From: CAYRKQ01 sp964621845
GTDB taxonomy: Bacteria > Patescibacteriota > Saccharimonadia > Saccharimonadales > UBA7683
Length of the DNA stretch: 6,587 nt
Reading direction: 5' to 3'
Assembly: GCA_964621845.1 (NCBI GenBank)
Contig: CAZUOL010000041.1
Span: 1-6,587, forward strand
Positions 1 to 4,976 of this stretch are shown piece by piece; within the stretch, counting starts at the first letter, position 1, and the number at the start of each line of letters is the position of its first letter. The position numbers were made by a program, and so were the translations under genes. The notes beneath the pieces were generated by a model. The model did no database searches. It had not been told where the DNA came from and was given only the letters and a program-made list of their open reading frames with translations.

Positions 1-74
1 AATCAGATTGTTTTATCAGCCTTCTAATAAGGTGACAGAAGTCAAGAGATAAACTAGCCAAAATAGCTGGCCTT

Positions 75-103
75 TTGTTTTGTTTTTAAAAACACGCTAG
101 ACT
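75..103 (+). promoter_or_regulatory. Promoter of mscL, predicted leaderless
   Basis: A -35-like TTGTTT (75-80) is followed, after a 17-bp spacer, by a -10-like TAGACT (98-103). The GTG start at 110 lies 6 nt beyond the -10, exactly where transcription would begin. No Shine-Dalgarno precedes the gene, so the mRNA is inferred to start at the initiation codon. The -10 is a modest match, but the spacing agrees with the other promoters in the window. Confidence 0.55.
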
Positions 104-109
104 GTTGGT

Positions 110-547
110 GTGGCACGAGAACGAAACCCGAAACGAGCGCAAGCCAAAGTAAAGGTAAAGGCGGTGGTAAAAAAGCCGGTCAAACCCGTGCATGGTTTTA
201 TGGATTTCATCCGTGAACAGGGTATCGTCGGGTTGGCAATTGGTTTGGCGATTGGTGCCCAAGCAAACGCCACGGTGAAATCGATTGTTGATGGGTTCAT
301 TAACCCAATAGTCGGCTTCTTGGTTGGCTCACAAACCGCTCTCACGCAAGCAAAGTGGAATGTGGTTGGGGTAGATACCCCAGAGGTAGATTATTGGATT
401 ACGCTCGGAAAGCGCACCCTGGTGTTTAGCTGGGGGGCGGTTTTGAGTTCGATGATCACATTGGTTGCGGTGTTGGCGGTTATTTACTTTGTTGTCAAAG
501 GTTTAAAGCTCGATAAGCTCGATAAAAAGAAAGAAGAGAAGAAATAG
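110..547 (+). CDS. mscL: Large-conductance mechanosensitive channel, MscL family
   Basis: Homopentameric inner-membrane channel of the MscL family, which opens under membrane tension and releases solutes during hypo-osmotic shock. The family core is visible. The amphipathic N-terminal segment FMDFIREQG (30-38) leads into a Gly/Ala-rich first membrane helix (about 39-73, with GLAIGLAIGA and the NPIVGFLVG end). A periplasmic loop of about 30 residues follows, then a second helix (about 103-129) and a Lys/Asp/Glu-rich cytoplasmic tail. The Asp common in the VVDLAVG motif of TM1 is Gly here. The protein is 145 residues, longer than the usual 110-135 or so, because about 28 Lys/Arg/Ala/Pro-rich residues precede the core. 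The GTG start is chosen because a -10 box sits 6 nt upstream; an internal ATG at 200 would give a canonical-length protein but has no such signal. It stands alone, convergent with the next gene. The family call is firm; the start is likely. Confidence 0.9.
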   Translation: MARERNPKRAQAKVKVKAVVKKPVKPVHGFMDFIREQGIVGLAIGLAIGAQANATVKSIVDGFINPIVGFLVGSQTALTQAKWNVVGVDTPEVDYWITLGKRTLVFSWGAVLSSMITLVAVLAVIYFVVKGLKLDKLDKKKEEKK

Positions 548-559
548 CATTATCCCTTC

Positions 560-584
560 TGCGCCAAGGACGGACCCTGGCGCA
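560..584. terminator. GC-rich hairpin between convergent genes, probable bidirectional terminator
   Basis: TGCGCCA (560-566) and TGGCGCA (578-584) form a perfect 7-bp stem around an 11-nt loop. It lies 12 bp after the mscL stop and 16 bp from the stop of the convergent metalloprotease gene. There is no T-tract on either side, so it is not a classical intrinsic terminator. Its position suggests a transcription stop or mRNA 3'-end protection for both genes. Confidence 0.45.
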
Positions 585-600
585 AACAGAGGGGGAGAGG

Positions 601-1257
601 TTAGCGGTTGTCGCGCAGGTCACGTGTACATTCGGCACAGAAGCAGATTCTGCCACCCATTTGCGTGATGGCGTGATGTGTTTCTGTGGGGTTAGGGGTA
701 CTGCGCATCACGCATAGATTGCCACAATGTCGGCCGGCAGTGAAGCGGCGAGCCTGTTCGTTCACAAGGCCAAATAGATGCCCGGTTTCGTGTACGATGG
801 TGTAGGCGATAATTCTAGCTGCCTCGTGTTTTAACTCTGGTGGGATGAGCTCAGCTATTCTACTGAGCGAAATTGCCGTCTCATTTATTTCTAGACCATT
901 ACGATCGATTCTTTGTGTGTAGCCAAGCGGTCTGGTAATGTCACCGCTCGCGTCTCTTACAACGGTTGGGCCGACGAGTAAGGAAACCATCTTTAATGAA
1001 GGGCGAACGCCTGTTTCGTGCCTCTCGATGCCTTGGCAGATAAGGTAATCACGCATATCAATTTCACCGTTGGGCGAAAAGTGCTTGGCGGTTTCTAGGT
1101 TCGCTCGCTCTGCTTCATCAAGCGGACGTTTTATAACAGTCTCTGAAGGAGGTAAGGCGTATGAATACACTTGGTGCGCAAGCAAACGAGCAGCATCAAG
1201 ATCAATATCTCGAACACCATCAACCGGGCCTGCTTCATGAACACCGAAAACTAACAT
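601..1257 (-). CDS. Archaemetzincin-like zinc metalloprotease, variant motif
   Basis: Probable zinc-dependent peptidase; the substrate is unknown. Numbering runs from the upstream ATG at 1275. HETGH (162-166) gives two zinc-binding His and the catalytic Glu. G169 follows, and then, after an unusual stretch, HCGNLCVM (183-190) and CFCAEC (211-216). This matches the archaemetzincin signature HExxHxxGxxHC-x4-CxM-x17-CxxC in order, except that the third His comes about 12 residues late (position 172, its usual place, is Asn) and HC-C has three residues between instead of four. The four Cys would hold the structural second zinc. No signal peptide or membrane anchor is clear, so it is probably cytosolic. 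Start: ATG 1257 has TTGTAA-17 bp-TATTGT placed 8 nt upstream and begins at the first core strand (MLVFGVHEAG). ATG 1275 (six more residues) is the alternative. It is divergent from msrB across a short shared promoter region. Family assignment is by motif only. Confidence 0.7.
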   Translation of the reverse strand: MLVFGVHEAGPVDGVRDIDLDAARLLAHQVYSYALPPSETVIKRPLDEAERANLETAKHFSPNGEIDMRDYLICQGIERHETGVRPSLKMVSLLVGPTVVRDASGDITRPLGYTQRIDRNGLEINETAISLSRIAELIPPELKHEAARIIAYTIVHETGHLFGLVNEQARRFTAGRHCGNLCVMRSTPNPTETHHAITQMGGRICFCAECTRDLRDNR

Positions 1258-1265
1258 AGAATATA

Positions 1266-1294
1266 ACAATAACATAAATTGTAGAAAATTACAA
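1266..1294 (-). promoter_or_regulatory. Promoter of the metalloprotease gene, predicted leaderless
   Basis: On the minus strand, TTGTAA (1294-1289) and TATTGT (1271-1266) are separated by 17 bp, and ATG 1257 lies 8 nt after the -10. An alternative -10 is TACAAT (1283-1278), which is 8 nt before an in-frame TTG at 1269 and only 2 nt before ATG 1275. Both readings give a leaderless or nearly leaderless mRNA. No Shine-Dalgarno is present for any of the candidate starts. Confidence 0.4.
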
Positions 1295-1296
1295 TT
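1277..1296. repeat. Perfect inverted repeat in a divergent promoter region, candidate operator
   Basis: AATTGTA (1277-1283) and TACAATT (1290-1296) are perfect inverted 7-bp arms around a 6-bp AT-rich centre. The dyad overlaps the predicted -35 (and the alternative -10) of the metalloprotease promoter and lies about 20 bp upstream of the msrB -10. The 20-bp size and placement suit a dimeric repressor, but AT-rich DNA makes such dyads by chance fairly easily. Confidence 0.4.
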
Positions 1297-1317
1297 AGAA
1301 GCATTGACAGTGAGGGG

Positions 1318-1323
1318 TATAAT
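1318..1323 (+). promoter_or_regulatory. Consensus -10 box of the msrB-gdhA operon, predicted leaderless
   Basis: A perfect TATAAT is followed by 9 nt and the ATG of msrB at 1333, so transcription should start within about 3 nt of the initiation codon. A perfect TTGACA occurs at 1304-1309, but only 8 bp before the -10, far too close to be its -35. At the correct distance there is only a weak TTAGAA (1295-1300), so the promoter may depend on the strong -10 or on an activator. Confidence 0.65.
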
Positions 1324-1332
1324 TTAGAGCAG

Positions 1333-1743
1333 ATGCATCACGTACAAAAAAGTGACGAAGAATGGAAGCAAACACTTACCGAAGAGCAGTATCGCGTGCT
1401 TCGACAAAAAGGCACTGAGGCGCCGTATTCTGGCGAGTTTGTGTACTCAAAAGAAGAGGGTGTATATAAATGTGCGGCTTGTGGTAAAGAGATCTTCAAG
1501 AGTGATACAAAATATGATTCAACCACGCCGGGGTTGCTTGGTTGGCCGAGTTTTTCAGAGGCAATTGCGGGTGCGGTTGAATATAAATCTGATACTACGC
1601 TTGGTATGGTGCGCACTGAGGTGGTTTGCGCTCACTGCGGGAGCCATCTGGGGCACGTGTTTGATGATGAAAGTTCACCAAACGGGAAGCACTATTGTAT
1701 TAACTCAATTTGTCTAGGGTTTACGCCCAAAAAGGAGAAGTGA
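1333..1743 (+). CDS. msrB: Peptide-methionine (R)-S-oxide reductase MsrB
   Basis: Reduces the R epimer of methionine sulfoxide in proteins, normally with thioredoxin, repairing oxidative damage in the cytosol. The 136-residue protein is a complete MsrB domain. CAAC (47-50) and CAHC (99-102) are the two zinc-binding CxxC pairs, GWPSF (70-74) is the family signature, GHVFDD (108-113) follows, and the catalytic Cys is C122 in HYCINS. Two oddities are visible. The loop before GWPSF is about four residues longer than the common DSGxGWPSF form and lacks the resolving Cys often found there. There is also an extra Cys, C127, five residues after the catalytic one, where Ala or Ser is usual. The start has a consensus -10 box 9 nt upstream and no Shine-Dalgarno. 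The TGA stop shares one base with the ATG of gdhA, making a tight operon. The identification is secure. Confidence 0.95.
   Translation: MHHVQKSDEEWKQTLTEEQYRVLRQKGTEAPYSGEFVYSKEEGVYKCAACGKEIFKSDTKYDSTTPGLLGWPSFSEAIAGAVEYKSDTTLGMVRTEVVCAHCGSHLGHVFDDESSPNGKHYCINSICLGFTPKKEK
1733..1737 (+). promoter_or_regulatory. Shine-Dalgarno site of gdhA
   Basis: AGGAG lies 5 nt before the ATG at 1743, inside the last codons of msrB. It is the only well-placed, strong Shine-Dalgarno in the window. It decides the gdhA start in favour of ATG 1743 over the upstream in-frame start at 1710 and the second ATG at 1749. Confidence 0.8.
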
Positions 1744-2960
1744 TGTCGATGTTAACATCTGCCCAGGTGGCAATAAAAAGATCAGCCAAACGTCTCAATC
1801 TCACGGATAAACAGCTTACCGGCTTGCTTACTCCAGATCGTGAGCATCAATTTGCCATTGAAGTAAACGGTAAAAAGCACGATGCTTACCGGGTACAACA
1901 TTCGAATAAGCGGGGGCCATATAAGGGAGGTATACGCTTTCATCCTGAGGTAGATCAAGATGAGGTGCGAGCTTTGGCACTTTTAATGAGTATTAAAACT
2001 GCGGCGGTTGGCATTCCGATGGGTGGTGGCAAGGGTGGGGTGGTTATTGATCCGCGTGCGCATGACAAACAGCATATTGAGGCGGTATCTCGTGCCTTTG
2101 TGCTAGGGCTACATGCTCATATTGGGCCAGAGAAAGATGTGCCGGCTCCTGATGTGAACACGAATGCCGAGATAATTGACTATATGGTGGACGAGTTTGA
2201 ACAGATCACTGGCGATCGTACCAAGGCCAGTTTTACGGGAAAGTCACTTGCCAACGGAGGCAGTGAAGGAAGAGAGGCAGCTACTGGCCGTGGTGGGGTG
2301 ATTGCTCTGCGTGAATATCTGAAATCGATTCATCGTGATCCAAAAACGGTGACGGTGGCGGTGCAGGGGGTAGGAAACGTCGGCTTCTTTTTTGCCCAAA
2401 TTGCTGAGGCGGAGCTTGGTGTGCGGGTCGTGGCAGTTTCTGACTCGAAACGTACATTAGCGGTTAAAGATTTTATTCAGAATAGTGACAGCCTGTCGCT
2501 TGTTCAGTTTGATGGACATAAAAGAGGCCTGATTGAAGATTTGCAAGATTCGCATACTGAATTTTTGGAGCGTGATGACATCCTAGGCTTGCCAGTTGAC
2601 GTGTTGGTACTAGCGGCACTCGGTGACGTTATAACAGATGCGAACGATGATGTAGTGAAAGCACGGGTTGTGTTAGAGCTTGCCAACGGACCAATCGAAG
2701 ATAGCGCACTCGCGCACTTAGAAGATCGCGGTATTCACGTGATTCCTGATGTAGTGGCGAATGCTGGTGGGGTGATTGTGAGCTATTTAGAATGGCTGCA
2801 AAATAAGCAAGGTGAACACTGGCCCGAATCGGAGGTGAATCAACGACTTGAACACATTTTGGCGCCAGCTATGCAGCACATGATGAAACGCGCCCAAAAA
2901 GAACATATAACCATGAAGGATGCTGCCTTTGATATAGCGATTGAAGCACTCGTTTCGTAA
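1743..2960 (+). CDS. gdhA: Glutamate dehydrogenase (Glu/Leu/Phe/Val dehydrogenase family)
   Basis: Catalyses reversible oxidative deamination of glutamate to 2-oxoglutarate and ammonium with NAD(P), linking nitrogen and carbon metabolism in the cytosol. The 405-residue protein is full length for the hexameric class. The substrate-domain motifs PYKGGIRFHP (59-68), MSIKTA (82-87) and GGGKGG (94-99) supply the conserved Lys at 61, 85 and 97, and the catalytic Asp is D137 in PAPDVNTN. A Rossmann domain follows with GVGNVG (209-214). The C-terminal NAGGVIVSYLEW motif has the Ser and the EW pair typical of glutamate rather than leucine or phenylalanine dehydrogenases. Coenzyme preference cannot be decided safely: SDSKR after the second strand would allow either. 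The start is fixed by AGGAG 5 nt upstream; ATG overlaps the msrB stop (TGATG), so translation is probably coupled. No obvious defect. Confidence 0.93.
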   Translation: MSMLTSAQVAIKRSAKRLNLTDKQLTGLLTPDREHQFAIEVNGKKHDAYRVQHSNKRGPYKGGIRFHPEVDQDEVRALALLMSIKTAAVGIPMGGGKGGVVIDPRAHDKQHIEAVSRAFVLGLHAHIGPEKDVPAPDVNTNAEIIDYMVDEFEQITGDRTKASFTGKSLANGGSEGREAATGRGGVIALREYLKSIHRDPKTVTVAVQGVGNVGFFFAQIAEAELGVRVVAVSDSKRTLAVKDFIQNSDSLSLVQFDGHKRGLIEDLQDSHTEFLERDDILGLPVDVLVLAALGDVITDANDDVVKARVVLELANGPIEDSALAHLEDRGIHVIPDVVANAGGVIVSYLEWLQNKQGEHWPESEVNQRLEHILAPAMQHMMKRAQKEHITMKDAAFDIAIEALVS

Positions 2961-2971
2961 TCCTGTATACT
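2941..2971 (+). promoter_or_regulatory. Promoter of orn, predicted leaderless
   Basis: TATACT (2966-2971) lies 8 nt before the ATG at 2980. A TTGAAG at 2941-2946, inside the last codons of gdhA, could be the -35, though the 19-bp spacer is long. No Shine-Dalgarno precedes the start. The gene may therefore be transcribed on its own as well as by read-through from gdhA, which ends 19 nt upstream. Confidence 0.55.
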
Positions 2972-2979
2972 TGTGTGTA

Positions 2980-3540
2980 ATGAGCAAAAAAGAGATTGAT
3001 TTAAAAAAAGTAAAGCCTACCAAACTTCTGTGGGTTGATTTAGAGATGACGGGGTTAGATCCGCAGAAAGATGTCATTTTAGAAATCGCTGCGGAAGTAA
3101 CTGATTTTAGTTTCACCAAAACGCTCGGTAGCTACGAGGCAGTGATTACGCACCCCAAGCGAAAACTACGGAATATGAATGAATGGAGCAAAGAGCATCA
3201 TGCAAAAAATGGGTTGCTCGACAGGATTGCCGAATCCGGTAAAAATGAAAAAGAGGTGATGCGCGAATTTGTTGGCTTCATTAAAGGCCACTTTGGTAAG
3301 GAGCCGGCGATACTTGCTGGCAACTCGATTCATAACGATCGCATTTTTATTGCGCGTTGGTGGCCTGAGGTGGATGCACTACTGCATTACCGGATGCTTG
3401 ATGTTACCGCGCTTAAAATTATCATGCAAGGCAAGTACAAGCAGGAGTATCACAAAAAAGATGTGCACCGAGCCTTTGATGACATTCAAGCCTCCATTGC
3501 TGAGCTGCAATATTATCTCGAGCAATTAAAAACGAAATAA
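2980..3540 (+). CDS. orn: Oligoribonuclease (DEDDh 3'-5' exoribonuclease)
   Basis: Degrades RNA fragments of two to five nucleotides (and, in bacteria using c-di-GMP, pGpG) to mononucleotides, the last step of RNA decay in the cytosol. The 186-residue length matches E. coli Orn (about 181). The five acidic/His residues of the DEDDh active site are present: D20 and E22 in WVDLEMTGLDP, D120 in GNSIHNDRIFI, then H163 and D168 in HRAFDDI. The family ending SIAELQYYLEQL is also clear. About 15 Lys-rich residues precede the first strand. ATG 2980 is chosen because TATACT lies 8 nt upstream; an in-frame ATG at 2941 would overlap gdhA and add a non-conserved peptide. It follows gdhA in the same direction but has no obvious functional link to it. 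The identification is secure. Confidence 0.95.
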   Translation: MSKKEIDLKKVKPTKLLWVDLEMTGLDPQKDVILEIAAEVTDFSFTKTLGSYEAVITHPKRKLRNMNEWSKEHHAKNGLLDRIAESGKNEKEVMREFVGFIKGHFGKEPAILAGNSIHNDRIFIARWWPEVDALLHYRMLDVTALKIIMQGKYKQEYHKKDVHRAFDDIQASIAELQYYLEQLKTK

Positions 3541-3546
3541 TTCACT

Positions 3547-3576
3547 CCGTCATCCCAGACTTGATCTGGGATCCAG
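3547..3576. repeat. Dispersed-type palindromic repeat; also possible terminator of orn
   Basis: ATCCCAGA (3552-3559) and TCTGGGAT (3565-3572) form a perfect 8-bp stem with the 5-nt loop CTTGA, flanked by CCGTC and CCAG. The pattern GTCATCCC-n-GACTTGATC-n-GGGATCCA is, from memory, a short palindrome dispersed in intergenic regions of many bacteria, notably Alphaproteobacteria. It lies 11 bp after the orn stop and is followed by TTTT at 3577-3580, so it could also act as a Rho-independent terminator. The copy number in this genome cannot be seen here. Confidence 0.6.
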
Positions 3577-3617
3577 TTTTATCTATCCAAGTAAAGCTTG
3601 TTCACTTTCTTTTCCTA

Positions 3618-3635
3618 CTTTTTGAGAGCAAAAAG
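3618..3635. repeat. Short A/T-rich hairpin
   Basis: CTTTTTG (3618-3624) and CAAAAAG (3629-3635) are perfect 7-bp arms with a 4-nt loop. On its own it is a weak structure. It may be part of a longer decayed repeat that begins with the palindrome at 3547. Confidence 0.35.
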
Positions 3636-3726
3636 ATAGCAAAAACTCCCCACCATGGCAGCCAAGCCTCGATCTATTATCACTTGCTTTTGCTGCGAAA
3701 AGACAATGACTAAGCATCCCTCACAA

Positions 3727-3882
3727 TTATTTCATTACTTGTTCGGGCAAATCTTTTCTTAACTCAGCAAAAGCTACGCTCCAATACTCGGGTCTTGGCT
3801 GAATGGTGGTAGGGTCGGAGACTGTTGGATGGTTGGCAGAGGCATTAGTAGTGGTTTATTTCGTTATTCTAAAATCTGGCAT
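3727..3882 (-). pseudogene. Remnant of a small gene, interrupted by one stop codon
   Basis: Reading the minus strand from ATG 3882 gives eight codons (MPDFRITK), then TAA at 3858-3856, then 42 open codons to TAA at 3729-3727. The second part looks protein-like, ending EYWSVAFAELRKDLPEQVMK, with a plausible amphipathic C-terminal helix, and has no ATG, GTG or TTG near its beginning. One base change in the internal stop would restore a 51-residue protein. A TATAGA lies 6 nt before the ATG on this strand, in line with the leaderless promoters nearby. I do not recognise a family. It could equally be a chance open stretch. Confidence 0.3.
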
Positions 3883-3890
3883 CCATAATC

Positions 3891-3896
3891 TATAAT
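3891..3896 (+). promoter_or_regulatory. Consensus -10 box of the mmcQ-like gene, predicted leaderless
   Basis: A perfect TATAAT is followed by 7 nt and the ATG at 3904. No good -35 is seen at 16-18 bp. AAGG just before the ATG is too close to act as a Shine-Dalgarno. The box is created by a tandem 7-bp duplication, ATAATCT at 3885-3891 and 3892-3898. Confidence 0.6.
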
Positions 3897-3903
3897 CTAA
3901 GGC

Positions 3904-4272
3904 ATGACGCATAAAGAGCTTGAAGCGTATTTACTGAGCAAGCCAGGTAGTTGGCTGGATTACCCTTTTGGTGAAGAAGTGGCAGTGTACAAGGTTGGTT
4001 CAAAAGAAACCGGCAAAATGTTTGCATTAGTGCCAGAGGGGAAAGACCCTGTCCAGGTGAGCTTAAAGTGCGATCCAATACTGGCTGAAACATTGCGGGA
4101 ACGGTATGAGAGCGTGATGCCGGGTTATCATTTGAACAAGAAGCACTGGAACACCGTGGTGGCAAGTGGCCAGCTGAGCGAGCGCGAAATCTTTGATTTA
4201 GTTGATCTTTCGTATCGTCTGGTTGCGGCTGGGCTACCGCTTGCTGAGCAAGAGAAGCTCGGGTTGATTTAA
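3904..4272 (+). CDS. MmcQ/YjbR family protein
   Basis: Small protein of the MmcQ/YjbR family (former DUF419), whose members have a fold resembling the CyaY/frataxin and double-wing DNA-binding proteins; the cellular role is not established. The 122 residues match the family length. Typical family features are KPGSWLDYPFGEEVAVYKV (13-31), a central strand with the FALVPEG turn (40-46), the VSLKCDP segment (52-58), and the signature PGYHLNKKHWNTV (73-85), followed by a C-terminal helical pair holding LVDLSYRLV. No membrane segment or signal peptide is seen. The start is supported by TATAAT 7 nt upstream. The stop lies only 4 nt from the stop of the convergent membrane-protein gene, leaving no room for a terminator between them. 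The family call is confident; DNA binding is not demonstrated by anything in the sequence. Confidence 0.85.
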   Translation: MTHKELEAYLLSKPGSWLDYPFGEEVAVYKVGSKETGKMFALVPEGKDPVQVSLKCDPILAETLRERYESVMPGYHLNKKHWNTVVASGQLSEREIFDLVDLSYRLVAAGLPLAEQEKLGLI

Positions 4273-4276
4273 AACA

Positions 4277-4885
4277 CTATTGGCTCTGTAAAATTTCGTA
4301 GACTGATTTGAAGTCTTCGTTGGCGGTGCTTACTGTTTCAACTGAGCTTTGTTTTTTAAAGTTGCCTTTTGTTTTTTGCAGATTGCTATAGGCAGCGTTT
4401 ACCTTGGCGCGCACTACCTCAACGATTTTACTGTCTAATTGATTGTTGCGCTGCGCTTCATCCAGGGTAGTTTTGGAGGCTTTATCAGGTTGTGGAGCAC
4501 TAGTAAACTTCTTTTTTGGCTTGTAGGTTTTGGTGTAAAGGGTATTCAGATTCTGGTAGTTACCCCTGAGGATAATAAGCGCGAGTGCAAGATCGTTTTT
4601 TGTGGTGGTTTCACTCACTTGGTCTTGGTAGGTGCTTAAAATACCGATGGCATCGGAGGTGTTTTGTACTGTCGTTTGCATTTCTTGTTTGCCTGGCGTT
4701 GATTTTCCTCCAAACACCAGCATGAGCAGCACGATAATGAGTATCAGACCACCTCCACCCATAAGCAGTAGCTTCTTTTTATTCTGTGGCTGAGGTTGTT
4801 GCATAGGGTAGGGGTTCGGCGCCGTTGGGTAGCCAAATGCCGGCGGCTGTGGTTGGTAATTTTGTTGGGGCTGCTGGGGATTCAT
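4277..4885 (-). CDS. Pro/Gln-rich single-pass membrane protein of unknown function
   Basis: I do not recognise a named family. The 202 residues fall into three parts. Residues 1-34 are a low-complexity segment rich in Pro, Gln, Asn and Tyr, probably disordered and cytoplasmic. Residues 36-38 (KKK) and a hydrophobic run (about 39-58, with GGGG at 43-46) form one membrane helix, N-in by the positive-inside rule. Residues 61-202 are a hydrophilic, Lys/Gln/Thr-rich helical domain, probably outside the membrane, possibly coiled coil, with a Lys-rich patch near KPKKKF. There are no Cys residues and no catalytic motif. This layout is common among uncharacterised proteins of Saccharibacteria and other Patescibacteria. 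ATG 4885 is supported by TATACT 9 nt upstream. It is divergent from dnaG and convergent with the mmcQ-like gene. A role in envelope organisation or host attachment is speculation. Confidence 0.8.
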   Translation of the reverse strand: MNPQQPQQNYQPQPPAFGYPTAPNPYPMQQPQPQNKKKLLLMGGGGLILIIVLLMLVFGGKSTPGKQEMQTTVQNTSDAIGILSTYQDQVSETTTKNDLALALIILRGNYQNLNTLYTKTYKPKKKFTSAPQPDKASKTTLDEAQRNNQLDSKIVEVVRAKVNAAYSNLQKTKGNFKKQSSVETVSTANEDFKSVYEILQSQ

Positions 4886-4894
4886 ATAAACATA

Positions 4895-4903
4895 AGTATA
4901 GCA
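4895..4903 (-). promoter_or_regulatory. Extended -10 promoter of the membrane-protein gene
   Basis: On the minus strand TGCTATACT reads from 4903 to 4895, an extended -10 (TGn plus TATACT), which can work without a -35; none is obvious upstream. The ATG at 4885 comes 9 nt later, so the transcript should start within about 3 nt of the start codon. No Shine-Dalgarno is present. Confidence 0.6.
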
Positions 4904-4940
4904 TCTGGTAGCCCAAGGGGGGTAGGTATCTCACTTATGG

Positions 4941-4969
4941 TTGCGGCATGTGACCCGATGAATCATACT
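4941..4969 (+). promoter_or_regulatory. Promoter of dnaG, predicted leaderless
   Basis: TTGCGG (4941-4946) and CATACT (4964-4969) are exactly 17 bp apart, and the ATG of dnaG at 4977 lies 7 nt after the -10. The AGG immediately before the ATG is too close to be a Shine-Dalgarno. Both hexamers are imperfect, which would give a moderate promoter, but the geometry matches the others in the window. Confidence 0.5.
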
Positions 4970-4976
4970 TATAGGC

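Larger units (their letters stand above)
3541..3903. other. 363-bp gap without an intact gene
   Basis: This is the only long non-coding stretch in the window. It contains, in order, a palindromic repeat that may also terminate orn (3547-3576), a small A/T hairpin (3618-3635), a stretch of about 90 bp in which I see nothing, a broken small minus-strand reading frame (3727-3882), and the promoter of the following gene (3891-3896). The mixture suggests an eroded site where repeats or a former gene have decayed. Confidence 0.6.

Noticed and set aside
1..30. Possible end of an upstream plus-strand gene (frame 1, tandem TAA TAA at 25-30).
   Set aside because: Only eight codons are visible, with no recognisable peptide; any reading frame can look open over this length.
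57..87. Terminator-like GCCA/TGGC stem followed by a T-rich run before mscL.
   Set aside because: The stem is only 4 bp, too weak to call, and the T-rich run is part of the predicted mscL promoter.
97..345. Minus-strand open frame of 82 codons across mscL.
   Set aside because: It is antisense to a gene with clear family motifs, shows no known motif itself and has no promoter; a coding shadow.
1304..1309. Perfect TTGACA as the -35 of the msrB promoter.
   Set aside because: It is only 8 bp from the consensus TATAAT, and no -10 exists 16-18 bp downstream of it.
2941..2979. Upstream ATG extending orn by 13 residues.
   Set aside because: It overlaps the gdhA coding end, lies upstream of the predicted orn promoter, and the added peptide is not part of the family.
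3541..3903. A transposon, small RNA or tRNA in the gap.
   Set aside because: No transposase fragment, terminal repeats with target duplication, or tRNA-like cloverleaf could be found by eye.
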